Shown one piece after another: positions 57,066 through 64,000 of a stretch of DNA of 64,000 nucleotides. Both the position numbers and the translations under genes were made by a program. Each line of letters opens with the position of its first letter. Positions within the stretch are counted from its first letter, which is position 1. The DNA is from Lewinellaceae bacterium. Lineage in GTDB: Bacteria > Bacteroidota > Bacteroidia > Chitinophagales > Saprospiraceae. The notes under the pieces are model-generated. The model saw only the letters and a list, made by a program, of their open reading frames with translations, ran no database searches and was not told the origin of the DNA. The DNA lies in assembly GCA_020636375.1 (NCBI GenBank), contig JACJXZ010000005.1, positions 248,001 through 312,000 on the forward strand, in the 5' to 3' direction.

Positions 57066-59204
57066 TTACACTTTTACTTCGCCTTTGGCTTTCTCGATGA
57101 TCTCCTTGGCGATGTTTGTCGGAGCTTCCGCATAGCGGGCGAACTCCATGGTCGAGCTGGCGCGGCCGGAAGTGATCGTCCGCAGGGCGGTTACATAACC
57201 GAACATTTCGGACAGAGGCACGTCGGCCTGGATGGCTACAGCGCCGCCGGAGCGGGGTTCCTGCCCTTTCGGCAGGCCGCGGCGGCGGTTGAGGTCGCCG
57301 ATCACCGAACCGGTAAATTCTTCCGGCGTCACGACTTCCAGCTTCATGATCGGTTCGAGGATCACCGGCTTGCATTTGGGCGCCGCTTCGCGGAAGCCTT
57401 CCTTGGCGCAGAGTTCGAAGGCCACCGGCTTGGAGTCGACCGGGTGCATAGAGCCGTCGAATACGCGGACTTTCATGCTGTCGATGTTATAGCCGGCCAG
57501 GATGCCGTTTTCCATCATGGCGGTGAAGCCGTCGCGGATCGGTTTCTGGTAGTTCTTGTCGATCGAACCGCCGACGATACCCCAGACAAACTGCAACTTC
57601 GTCTTGCCGTCTTTGAACTCTTCGCTGTCGAGGAACTCCTGGTCTGCCGGGCCGATCTCGAATTGCATATCGGCGAACAAACCGGAACCGCCCGTCTGCT
57701 TCTTAAGGCGCTCGCGGTGTTCGACAGTGACGGTCAGTGCTTCTTTGTAGTTGACCTGCGGAGCGCCCTGGTTGACCTCTACCTTGAATTCGCGGCGGAG
57801 GCGGTCGACGATGATCTCCAGGTGCAGCTCGCCCATACCGCTGATCACGGTCTGGTTGGTATCGTTGTCATAACGCACGCGGAAAGTGGGGTCTTCCTCT
57901 GCCAGCTTGGCCAGGGCCATGCCCAGCTTGTCCAGGTCTTTCTGCGACTTGGGCTCGACGGCCAGGCCGATAACCGGGTCGGGGAAGGTCATGCTTTCCA
58001 GCACGATCGGCGCGCTCTCGGTGCAGATGGTATCACCGGTGCGCAGGTCTTTGAAGCCCACGGCGGCGGCGATGTCGCCCGCTTCGACGCGATCGATCGG
58101 ATTCTGTTTATTGGAGTGCATCTGATACAAGCGGGAGATGCGCTCCTTCTTGTCAGAACGGGTATTCAGCACGTAGGAGCCGGCGTCGAGCGTACCGGAG
58201 TACACGCGGAAGAATGCCAGGCGGCCGACGTAAGGGTCGGTCGCGATCTTGAATGCCAGAGCAGCGAAGGGCTCATTCACGTTCGGGCGCCGCTTCTCTT
58301 CCTTGTCGGTCTTCGGGTTGATGCCGGTAATGGCCTCTACGTCAACCGGAGAAGGCATGTACGCGCAGACCGCGTCGAGGACGGCCTGAACGCCTTTATT
58401 TTTGAAAGCAGACCCGCACATCATCGGCACGATGCTCATGTCGATCACCGCAGCGCGGATAGCGGCGCGGATCTCGTCGGCGGAGATGGAATCCGGGTCT
58501 TCGAAGTATTTTTCCAGCAGGCCCTCATCGTACTCGGCGACCGCTTCGAGCAGTTTTTCGCGGTACTCGGCGACGGTGTCCACAAGGTCTTCCGGAATAG
58601 GCACGACCTCATAGGTCATCCCCATGTCGTGCTCGTTCCAGATGCGGGCCTCGTTGGAGATCAGGTCGACAACGCCTTTGAAGGTCTCCTCGGCGCCGAT
58701 GGGCACCTGCAGGGGAACGGCATTGGCACCCAGCTTTTCCTTCACGTCATTGACGACGTTGAAGAAGTCGGCGCCGGAGCGGTCCATTTTGTTGACAAAC
58801 CCGATGCGGGGTACTTTGTAGCGGTTGGCCTGCCGCCAGACCGTCTCGGACTGGGGCTCAACGCCGGATACGGCGCAGAACAGCGCTACCACGCCGTCGA
58901 GTACCCGCAGGGAGCGTTCCACTTCCACGGTGAAGTCGACGTGGCCCGGGGTGTCTATTATGTTAATGGTGTATTGCTGGTCCTTCCAGTTCCAGTTGGT
59001 CTTGGTAGCAGCCGAGGTGATAGTGATCCCCCGCTCCTGCTCCTGCTCCATCCAGTCCATCGTTGCGGCGCCGTCGTGGACTTCGCCGATCTTGTGGCTG
59101 ATACCGGTGTAGAAAAGCACGCGTTCAGTCGTCGTCGTCTTACCGGCGTCGATGTGAGCCGCAATACCAATATTTCGGGTTAACTTAAGGTCTTTCTGTG
59201 CCAT
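57066..59204 (-). CDS. fusA: Elongation factor G
   Basis: 712 residues. GTPase: P-loop AHIDAGKT (16-23), switch II IIDTPGHVDF, and NKMD; then the domain II-V set with EDPTFRVRYDNDTNQTVISG MGELHLEI, KQTGGSGLFADMQFEIGP and the C-terminal DVPLSEMFGYVTALRTITSG RASSTMEFARYAEAP. EF-G drives translocation and, with RRF, ribosome recycling. It lies in the str operon after rpsG. Confidence 0.98.
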   Translation of the reverse strand: MAQKDLKLTRNIGIAAHIDAGKTTTTERVLFYTGISHKIGEVHDGAATMDWMEQEQERGITITSAATKTNWNWKDQQYTINIIDTPGHVDFTVEVERSLRVLDGVVALFCAVSGVEPQSETVWRQANRYKVPRIGFVNKMDRSGADFFNVVNDVKEKLGANAVPLQVPIGAEETFKGVVDLISNEARIWNEHDMGMTYEVVPIPEDLVDTVAEYREKLLEAVAEYDEGLLEKYFEDPDSISADEIRAAIRAAVIDMSIVPMMCGSAFKNKGVQAVLDAVCAYMPSPVDVEAITGINPKTDKEEKRRPNVNEPFAALAFKIATDPYVGRLAFFRVYSGTLDAGSYVLNTRSDKKERISRLYQMHSNKQNPIDRVEAGDIAAAVGFKDLRTGDTICTESAPIVLESMTFPDPVIGLAVEPKSQKDLDKLGMALAKLAEEDPTFRVRYDNDTNQTVISGMGELHLEIIVDRLRREFKVEVNQGAPQVNYKEALTVTVEHRERLKKQTGGSGLFADMQFEIGPADQEFLDSEEFKDGKTKLQFVWGIVGGSIDKNYQKPIRDGFTAMMENGILAGYNIDSMKVRVFDGSMHPVDSKPVAFELCAKEGFREAAPKCKPVILEPIMKLEVVTPEEFTGSVIGDLNRRRGLPKGQEPRSGGAVAIQADVPLSEMFGYVTALRTITSGRASSTMEFARYAEAPTNIAKEIIEKAKGEVKV

Positions 59205-59244
59205 GACTATGCAGTCAGGATTTATTGATTAAATGGTTGTTACA

Positions 59245-59297
59245 TTCACTCACTCACTCATTCATTCATTCACTCATTCACTCATTCACTCACTCCC
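59245..59297. repeat. CACTCATTCATTC tetranucleotide repeat, fusA-rpsG gap
   Basis: CACTCACTCACTCATTCATT and similar tetramers fill the spacer of the str operon. Its reverse complement matches the GAATGAATGAGTG repeat at 5100-5176. Confidence 0.9.
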
Positions 59298-59300
59298 TCC

Positions 59301-59768
59301 CTAAACCCGGAAGTGGGCAAACGCGCGGTTGGATTCCGCCATCTTGTGGGTATCTTCCTTGCGCTTCACGGCGCCGCCTTCACCTTTGGCAGCGGCCATG
59401 ACCTCTGCCGCCAGTTTGTCAGCCATCCCTTTGCCGCTGCGCTGGCGGGAGAACTTGATCAGCCACTTCATACCGATGGACACTTTGCGCTTGGCGCGGA
59501 TTTCGGTCGGGATCTGGAAAGTGGCACCGCCGATGCGGCGGCTGCGGACTTCCACCTGCGGCATGGCGTTATTCAGCGCTTTCTTCCACATCGCATGCTC
59601 GTCCTGCTTGGTGCGCTCCTTGATGATGTCCATGGCGTCATAGAAGATGCGCAGGGCAATAGTCTTTTTGCCTTGCCACATCATGTGGTTGACGAACTGG
59701 GTCACCATCTCGTCCCCGTAGCGGGGATCCGGCTGAATAACTCTAAGTTTAGGCTTTCTCTTTCTCAT
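59301..59768 (-). CDS. rpsG: 30S ribosomal protein S7
   Basis: 155 residues: MRKRKPKLRVIQPDPRYGDE, VTQFVNHMMWQGKKTIALRI, RRIGGATFQIPTEIRAKRKV, HKMAESNRAFAHFRV. Head assembly protein contacting E-site tRNA. Confidence 0.98.
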   Translation of the reverse strand: MRKRKPKLRVIQPDPRYGDEMVTQFVNHMMWQGKKTIALRIFYDAMDIIKERTKQDEHAMWKKALNNAMPQVEVRSRRIGGATFQIPTEIRAKRKVSIGMKWLIKFSRQRSGKGMADKLAAEVMAAAKGEGGAVKRKEDTHKMAESNRAFAHFRV

Positions 59769-59825
59769 TACTCTTTATCCGAATTAGAGGTTTCGCAATT
59801 GGATTGAAACATAATTATTATTATG

Positions 59826-60200
59826 CTAGCTCTTCGGGCGTTTGGCGCCGTAGCGGGAGCGGGACTGCAGTCGGCCTTCCACCCCGGCAGTATCCAGCGC
59901 GCCGCGCACGATGGTGTAGCGCACGCCCGGCAGGTCTTTCACCCTTCCTCCGCGCACCAGCACGATGGAGTGTTCCTGCAGGTTGTGCCCTTCGCCCGGG
60001 ATGTAGCAGATGACTTCCAGGCCATTGGTCAGGCGCACCTTCGCCACCTTGCGCAGAGCGGAGTTCGGCTTCTTCGGCGTCGTCGTATACACTCTGGTAC
60101 AAACGCCGCGCTTCTGCGGGCATCCGTCCAGCGCACGGGACTTGCTCTTCGTTACTACTTTTTTCCTGCCCTTGCGTACCAATTGATTGATTGTAGGCAT
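59826..60200 (-). CDS. rpsL: 30S ribosomal protein S12
   Basis: 124 residues: MPTINQLVRKGRKKVVTKSK, KRGVCTRVYTTTPKKPNSAL, YIPGEGHNLQEHSIVLVRGG. Lys43 and Lys88, the positions altered in streptomycin-resistant strains, are wild-type, so sensitivity at this locus is expected. First gene of the supercluster, 74 bases after the promoter -7 box. Confidence 0.98.
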   Translation of the reverse strand: MPTINQLVRKGRKKVVTKSKSRALDGCPQKRGVCTRVYTTTPKKPNSALRKVAKVRLTNGLEVICYIPGEGHNLQEHSIVLVRGGRVKDLPGVRYTIVRGALDTAGVEGRLQSRSRYGAKRPKS

Positions 60201-60274
60201 CTTTTTGTCTGTAATTTAGTCTGTATAACAATGCTTTAGCAACAAATGGGAATACCTTGCTCGAAAAGCGATTG

Positions 60275-60306
60275 CAAAGGTATAGCTTTTTTTGCTAAAT
60301 ACAAAA
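60275..60306 (-). promoter_or_regulatory. Main promoter of the str-S10-spc-alpha supercluster
   Basis: Minus strand: TTTTG (60306-60302), a 19-base spacer containing an A run, and TACCTTTG (60282-60275). It matches the Bacteroidota housekeeping consensus, and the leader to rpsL is about 70 bases. Confidence 0.8.
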
Positions 60307-60332
60307 GCCCCCTTTAAAATTATTGAGCTATA

Positions 60333-60757
60333 TCGAAGTCTGGAGACTTCGACAAGCGTTTGTATGCTGCTGGCAGTTTTCCGCCAAATTTTGCTTTCCG
60401 AAACGGCGGCGCAGCGGCTGGAATTTTTGCGTCGGGGGCCGAACTATGCCGAAGTCCCTGCTCGTTGCGACGTGCCGTCGCATACGGGCTAAGGCTCAGG
60501 GCGCCTGCCCTGCCGCAACCCAGCCACCGGTGAAGCGCCGAGGGCAGGAGTCCTCGGCCAAAGCCCGCGTACGAACTGCAGCGTTTGTGCGTTTGTAGGC
60601 TCGTGCTGCGTCGAAGTTTGGAAACTTCGACGAGCGTTCACAGGGGCGTTCCAAAGCGCACGGGAAGGCCGGAATGCCCCTCCTGGCAGCCCATGGTGAA
60701 GGCGCCGCCGGGGATTTTCAGCATTTCGGGCTGCTCGTCGAAGTCTCCAGACTTCGA
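60333..60757. repeat. Three copies of a TCGAAGTCTGGAGACTTCGA hairpin
   Basis: Copies at 60333-60352, 60611-60630 (TCGAAGTTTGGAAACTTCGA) and 60738-60757 (TCGAAGTCTCCAGACTTCGA). The first two are followed by (A/G)AGCGTT. The 620-base gap between the rpsL promoter and the thioesterase gene holds no gene; it is GC-rich between the hairpins. A TACTTTAG at about 60790 could be the -7 of the next gene. Confidence 0.75.
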
Positions 60758-60819
60758 TGAGACTTCCATAAGTTTCCCATCTTTTCCGTACTTTAGCCCC
60801 CCAAAACAAGCCGCCGCTC

Positions 60820-61572
60820 ATGTACGTTTCTCCCATCAGCTACCAATCCCGCTATGAAGTGCGCACCTACGAGATCGACAGCCGCAAGCGCATGACCATC
60901 CCCGCCCTGGTCCGCCTGATGCAGGAGGCCGCCATGCAGAATGTCATCGAGCTCAGGCTGTCGGTCTGGGACCTGGAACCCGAACACATCTCCTGGGTGC
61001 TGATGCGCAAGCAGCTGCGCGTCCACCGCCTGCCCAACCTCGGGGAGCGCATCCTGGTGATGACCTGCCCGGCCGGCTTCGAGCGCCTGTTCACCTACCG
61101 GGACTATAAAGTGTTCGGGGAGAACGAGGAACTGCTGGCCGCTTCCGCCTCCACCTGGCTGCTGATGGATACCCGCAGCCGCAGCATGGCCCCCATCCCG
61201 GACCACATCCTCGCCTTCCGGGAAAAAATGCCGCCTCCGGAGCAATGCCTGCCCCGCCCCGGAGGCCGCCTGCCCCGCTTTGGGGAAGCCCGGGCCGCCA
61301 AAGAGTTCGAAGTCAACTGGCACGACCTGGATTTCAACCAGCACCTCAACAACACCTTATATATACAGTGGCTGCTCGAACCGCTGCCGGGCCCCGTCCT
61401 GGAAAACGGCCGCCTCCGACAGCTCGACATCAACTACCGCGCCGAATGCCAGTGGCAGGACCACGTGCGCGCCGAAGTGCACCCCCTGGAGGAAGAAGGG
61501 CAATTCCTGCACCGGCTGGTCCGCACAGAGGACGGGAAGGAACTGGCGGTAGCGAGGACAGAGTGGGGGTAG
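60820..61572 (+). CDS. Acyl-ACP thioesterase (FatA/B type)
   Basis: 250 residues, two hotdog domains. The N-terminal half has RYEVRTYEIDSRKRMTIPAL VRLMQEAA and SWVLMRKQLRVHRLP; the second half has WHDLDFNQHLNNTLYIQWLL, with Asn173 and His175 of the catalytic N-x-H set, and DINYRAECQWQDHVRAEV. The enzyme releases fatty acids from acyl carrier protein; chain-length preference cannot be read from sequence. Monocistronic. A stutter sequence (TTCGTACATTCGTGTATTTG) follows the stop. Confidence 0.92.
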   Translation: MYVSPISYQSRYEVRTYEIDSRKRMTIPALVRLMQEAAMQNVIELRLSVWDLEPEHISWVLMRKQLRVHRLPNLGERILVMTCPAGFERLFTYRDYKVFGENEELLAASASTWLLMDTRSRSMAPIPDHILAFREKMPPPEQCLPRPGGRLPRFGEARAAKEFEVNWHDLDFNQHLNNTLYIQWLLEPLPGPVLENGRLRQLDINYRAECQWQDHVRAEVHPLEEEGQFLHRLVRTEDGKELAVARTEWG

Positions 61573-61664
61573 GGGTGCATTCGTACATTCGTGTATTTGT
61601 GTATTCGTATGACGCCAGGGCACTTGCGACAAATGCACCAATGCACCAATGCACTTATCCACCT

Positions 61665-63938
61665 TCACACACCCCCATTCACCAACCTCACCATCTCATC
61701 CAACTGCTCCAAAGAAAACTCCCCCTGCGAATAAGCCACCAGTTTGATCAACGGCAGGCCGCGGATATGCGCCTCCATCATGGCCAGGGCCTCTTTGTCT
61801 TCCGGTTTGCCGCCGTGGTATTGCCACACCTGGGGCATCATGGCTTCCATGGTTTCAGCCGAGCGGGGGTGGCGGCGCCAATCGCCGATCGGGGTGTAGC
61901 GGTTGAAGGGGGCGAAGGGCGGCTCTCCGGTTTGCAGTTCGATGGATTGCTCCAGTCGAATATCGCGGCTGGAAGCGCCAGCCATAATGTAATAGATGCC
62001 GCTTTCGGCTACCCAGGCCCTGGCAGCAGGGTGGTAATAGGCAAAATCCCGCCGGTTCAGGTAGAAGATGATCTCCTTCTGTGCGCCCGGCTCCAGCGAC
62101 ACCTTGGCAAAGGCCCGCAGTTCCTTTTCCGGCCGCTGCAGCTGGCAGCCTTCCTGCCGGACGTAGAGCTGCACAACCTCCTGGCCGGCCCGTTTACCAC
62201 TGTTGTGAACCCACACTCTGACGGTAATTTGGAGTTCCTCGCCGAGGGCGGACTCGCTTATTTTCATGCCGGAATATTCAAAATTGGTGTAGGACAATCC
62301 GTGCCCGAAGGGAAACAGGGGCTCGATGGCCTTGGTGTCGTAATAGCGATAGCCGATAAAGATACCTTCTCCGTAGTGAACCCTGCCGTTGGCCCCGGGC
62401 CAGTTAAGGTAGGCAGGGTTGTGTTCCTGGCGCTGCGGGAAGGTTTCCGGAAGCTTGCCGGACGGATTTACTTTTCCGGACAGGATATCGGCCACGGCGC
62501 CGCCGCCGCCCTGGCCGGCCAGCCAGCCTTCCAGAATAGCCTTCACATCGCGGTGCCAGGGCATACTGACGGCTGAGCCGTTGGTAAGCACTACGGCCGT
62601 GTTGGGCTGCACGCCAGCCACTGCTTCCACCAGGGCATTGTGCGCCGGCGGCAGGCTGATGTGGCTGCGGTCGAAGCTTTCCGATTCGTACTGAGAGGGC
62701 AGGCCGACAAACACGATGGCCGCTTCTGCGTCCCGGGCCGCCCGGCAGGCCTCGTCGATAAGCTCCCGGCTGATCTTGTCCGGATCCTGATAGCCCGGGG
62801 CGTAGGCGAGGTTGTCGAAATGCCCTTGCAGCGCCTCCCAGGCGTTATCTATCCGGGTAGGGACAACCTGCGAGCTGCCGGCACCCTGAAAACGGGGTTC
62901 TTTGGCGAAACGGCCGATCACCGCAACGGAGGTTTCCGCCGGCAGGGGTAGGATATCCTCCTCGTTCCTGAGCAACACCATGCATTCGGCGGCGGCGCGG
63001 CGGGCCAGCTCATGATGCCGGGCATATTCCAAAGACAGGCCTTCCTTACGGGAAGCGCCGGCCAGCAGGATAACCGCCAGCAGTTCTTCCACCACCTCGT
63101 CCAGGCGGGCTTCGGAGAGCTCGCCGGCGCGGACGGCCTCCACGATCTTGCGGTCATGGTATCCGCCGGTGGCGGGCATTTCCAGGTGGAGGCCGGCCCG
63201 GATACCTTCCACCCGGTCATTGACGGCGCCCCAGTCGGTCATGACAATACCCTTGTAGCCCCACTCTGTCTTCAGTATTTGGTGAAGCAGGTACGGATGT
63301 TCGGAGGCATAGGTGCCGTTGACCTTGTTATAGGCGCACATTACTGTCCAGGGGCGACCCTTTTCCAGGGCGATCTCAAAGGCAGGCAGGTAGATTTCCC
63401 GGAGGGTACGCTCGTCAACTTCAGCATTGATGTACATCCGGCCGTGTTCCTGGTTATTGACCGCAAAGTGTTTCAGGCAGGCGCCTACCCCTTCGCTCTG
63501 CACGCCGCGGATAAAAGCTGCGGCCAGTTCGCCTGCCAGCGCCGGGTCTTCAGCAAAATATTCGAAGTTGCGCCCACCCAGCGGCGACCGCTTCATGTTG
63601 ACGCCCGGCGCCAGCAGCACCTGCACGCCCTGCTCCTGGCACTCCCGCCCAATGGCCTGCCCCACCTCGTAGGCCAGTTTGGCATCCCAGGAAGCCCCCA
63701 GGGCGGAAGCCGTAGGGAAACAGGTGGCGGGCAGGCTGTTTCCCAGTCCACCCTCGCCGCCGGCCGGCGCCTTGCGCAGGCCGGTCGGCCCGTCGGCCAG
63801 CCAGATGGAGGGGATACCCAGGCGCTCCACCGGCTTGGTCGTCCAGATGTCTTGCCCGGAGCACAGGCCGGCTTTTTCTTCCAGGGTCATCTGCTGTACC
63901 AGGCTGCGGGCTTTGTCGCGGTATTCTTTCATCATCAT
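61665..63938 (-). CDS. Glycoside hydrolase family 3 (beta-glucosidase type)
   Basis: 757 residues, no signal peptide, so cytoplasmic. The GH3 N-terminal barrel has WLADGPTGLRKAP, GVNMKRSPLGGRNFEYFAED, CLKHFAVNNQEHGRMYINAE and the nucleophile Asp235 in GIVMTDWGAVNDR. The C-terminal sandwich has VLLRNEEDILPLP, and a fibronectin-III-like domain (GQEVVQLYVRQEGCQLQRPE KELRAF) ends near 660 before a 100-residue tail with a GDWRRHPRSAETMEAMM segment. The sequence resembles intracellular beta-glucosidases that cleave short glucosides. The sugar specificity is not determinable. Confidence 0.93.
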   Translation of the reverse strand: MMMKEYRDKARSLVQQMTLEEKAGLCSGQDIWTTKPVERLGIPSIWLADGPTGLRKAPAGGEGGLGNSLPATCFPTASALGASWDAKLAYEVGQAIGRECQEQGVQVLLAPGVNMKRSPLGGRNFEYFAEDPALAGELAAAFIRGVQSEGVGACLKHFAVNNQEHGRMYINAEVDERTLREIYLPAFEIALEKGRPWTVMCAYNKVNGTYASEHPYLLHQILKTEWGYKGIVMTDWGAVNDRVEGIRAGLHLEMPATGGYHDRKIVEAVRAGELSEARLDEVVEELLAVILLAGASRKEGLSLEYARHHELARRAAAECMVLLRNEEDILPLPAETSVAVIGRFAKEPRFQGAGSSQVVPTRIDNAWEALQGHFDNLAYAPGYQDPDKISRELIDEACRAARDAEAAIVFVGLPSQYESESFDRSHISLPPAHNALVEAVAGVQPNTAVVLTNGSAVSMPWHRDVKAILEGWLAGQGGGGAVADILSGKVNPSGKLPETFPQRQEHNPAYLNWPGANGRVHYGEGIFIGYRYYDTKAIEPLFPFGHGLSYTNFEYSGMKISESALGEELQITVRVWVHNSGKRAGQEVVQLYVRQEGCQLQRPEKELRAFAKVSLEPGAQKEIIFYLNRRDFAYYHPAARAWVAESGIYYIMAGASSRDIRLEQSIELQTGEPPFAPFNRYTPIGDWRRHPRSAETMEAMMPQVWQYHGGKPEDKEALAMMEAHIRGLPLIKLVAYSQGEFSLEQLDEMVRLVNGGV

Positions 63939-63953
63939 ATTGAAGGGTTTTGA

Positions 63954-64000
63954 AGAACTGCCAACATAGGGATAAATTGGCAGACCGGGAATAACCCCGC
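63954..64000. other. Upstream region of the GH3 gene, window end
   Basis: No gene start or promoter can be placed in the last 47 bases. Confidence 0.3.

Noticed and set aside
60292..60857. Short frames on both strands upstream of the thioesterase
   Set aside because: Their sequences repeat the hairpin words (SLETSTS) and show no family.
1..64000. tRNA, rRNA, prophage or complete insertion sequence
   Set aside because: I scanned for tRNA-like T-arm words, rRNA-like blocks and transposase or integrase motifs and saw none; a covariance-model search would be needed to exclude small RNAs.

Overview
The window comes from a GC-rich member of the Bacteroidota, most likely class Saprospiria (Lewinella/Phaeodactylibacter-like; this placement is an inference). 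The evidence is a ribosomal order of rpsL-rpsG-fusA-rpsJ without tuf, promoters of the Bacteroidota type TTTG-N19-TAnnTTTG, a T9SS-type C-terminal sorting domain, many lipobox lipoproteins, a LytTR regulator beside a propeller-type histidine kinase, and an L36 that keeps only one of its zinc-site cysteines.

Layout. 1-2770: the 5' end of isocitrate dehydrogenase, a TetR regulator and an unknown two-gene unit, linked by three copies of one 17-bp palindrome; an 89-bp tandem repeat lies between them. 2885-13600: ordinary envelope and transport genes (retropepsin-like protein, triple CBM48 protein, EttA, DUF697, Omp85-type barrel, TspO-like, EamA exporter, MscS, formate/nitrite channel, ECF sigma factor). 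13600-16070: hairpin repeats and a frameshifted T9SS cargo gene. 14922-19191: LytTR response regulator and its large sensor kinase. 19397-28880: a catalytic plus non-catalytic M16 peptidase pair, an SDR epimerase, an AAA-like/PD-(D/E)XK protein, an HAF-repeat fragment and a metalloprotease/propeller/barrel protein. 29120-39718: a stress-flavoured accessory region (lipoproteins, hemerythrin, CsbD, YtxH, DUF3185, ECF sigma, sigma-54 activator) that also holds at least four gene remnants.

39812-60200 (minus strand): one continuous str-S10-spc-alpha supercluster, read from rpsL at 60200 down to rplQ at 39812. It has a clear main promoter at 60275-60306 and two internal promoters (46968, 43659). 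rpoA is broken by a -1 frameshift between its two domains. 60820-63938: an acyl-ACP thioesterase and a GH3 beta-glucosidase.

The most unusual property is how many gaps hold structured repeats: imperfect full-length palindromes (MITE-like), microsatellites and stuttering words, even inside the ribosomal operon. The best candidates for new biology are the TetR palindrome regulon, the repeat family bounded by CTAGTGC, and the sigma-54 activator that has lost its P-loop. I saw no rRNA, tRNA, CRISPR array, transposase or phage gene.
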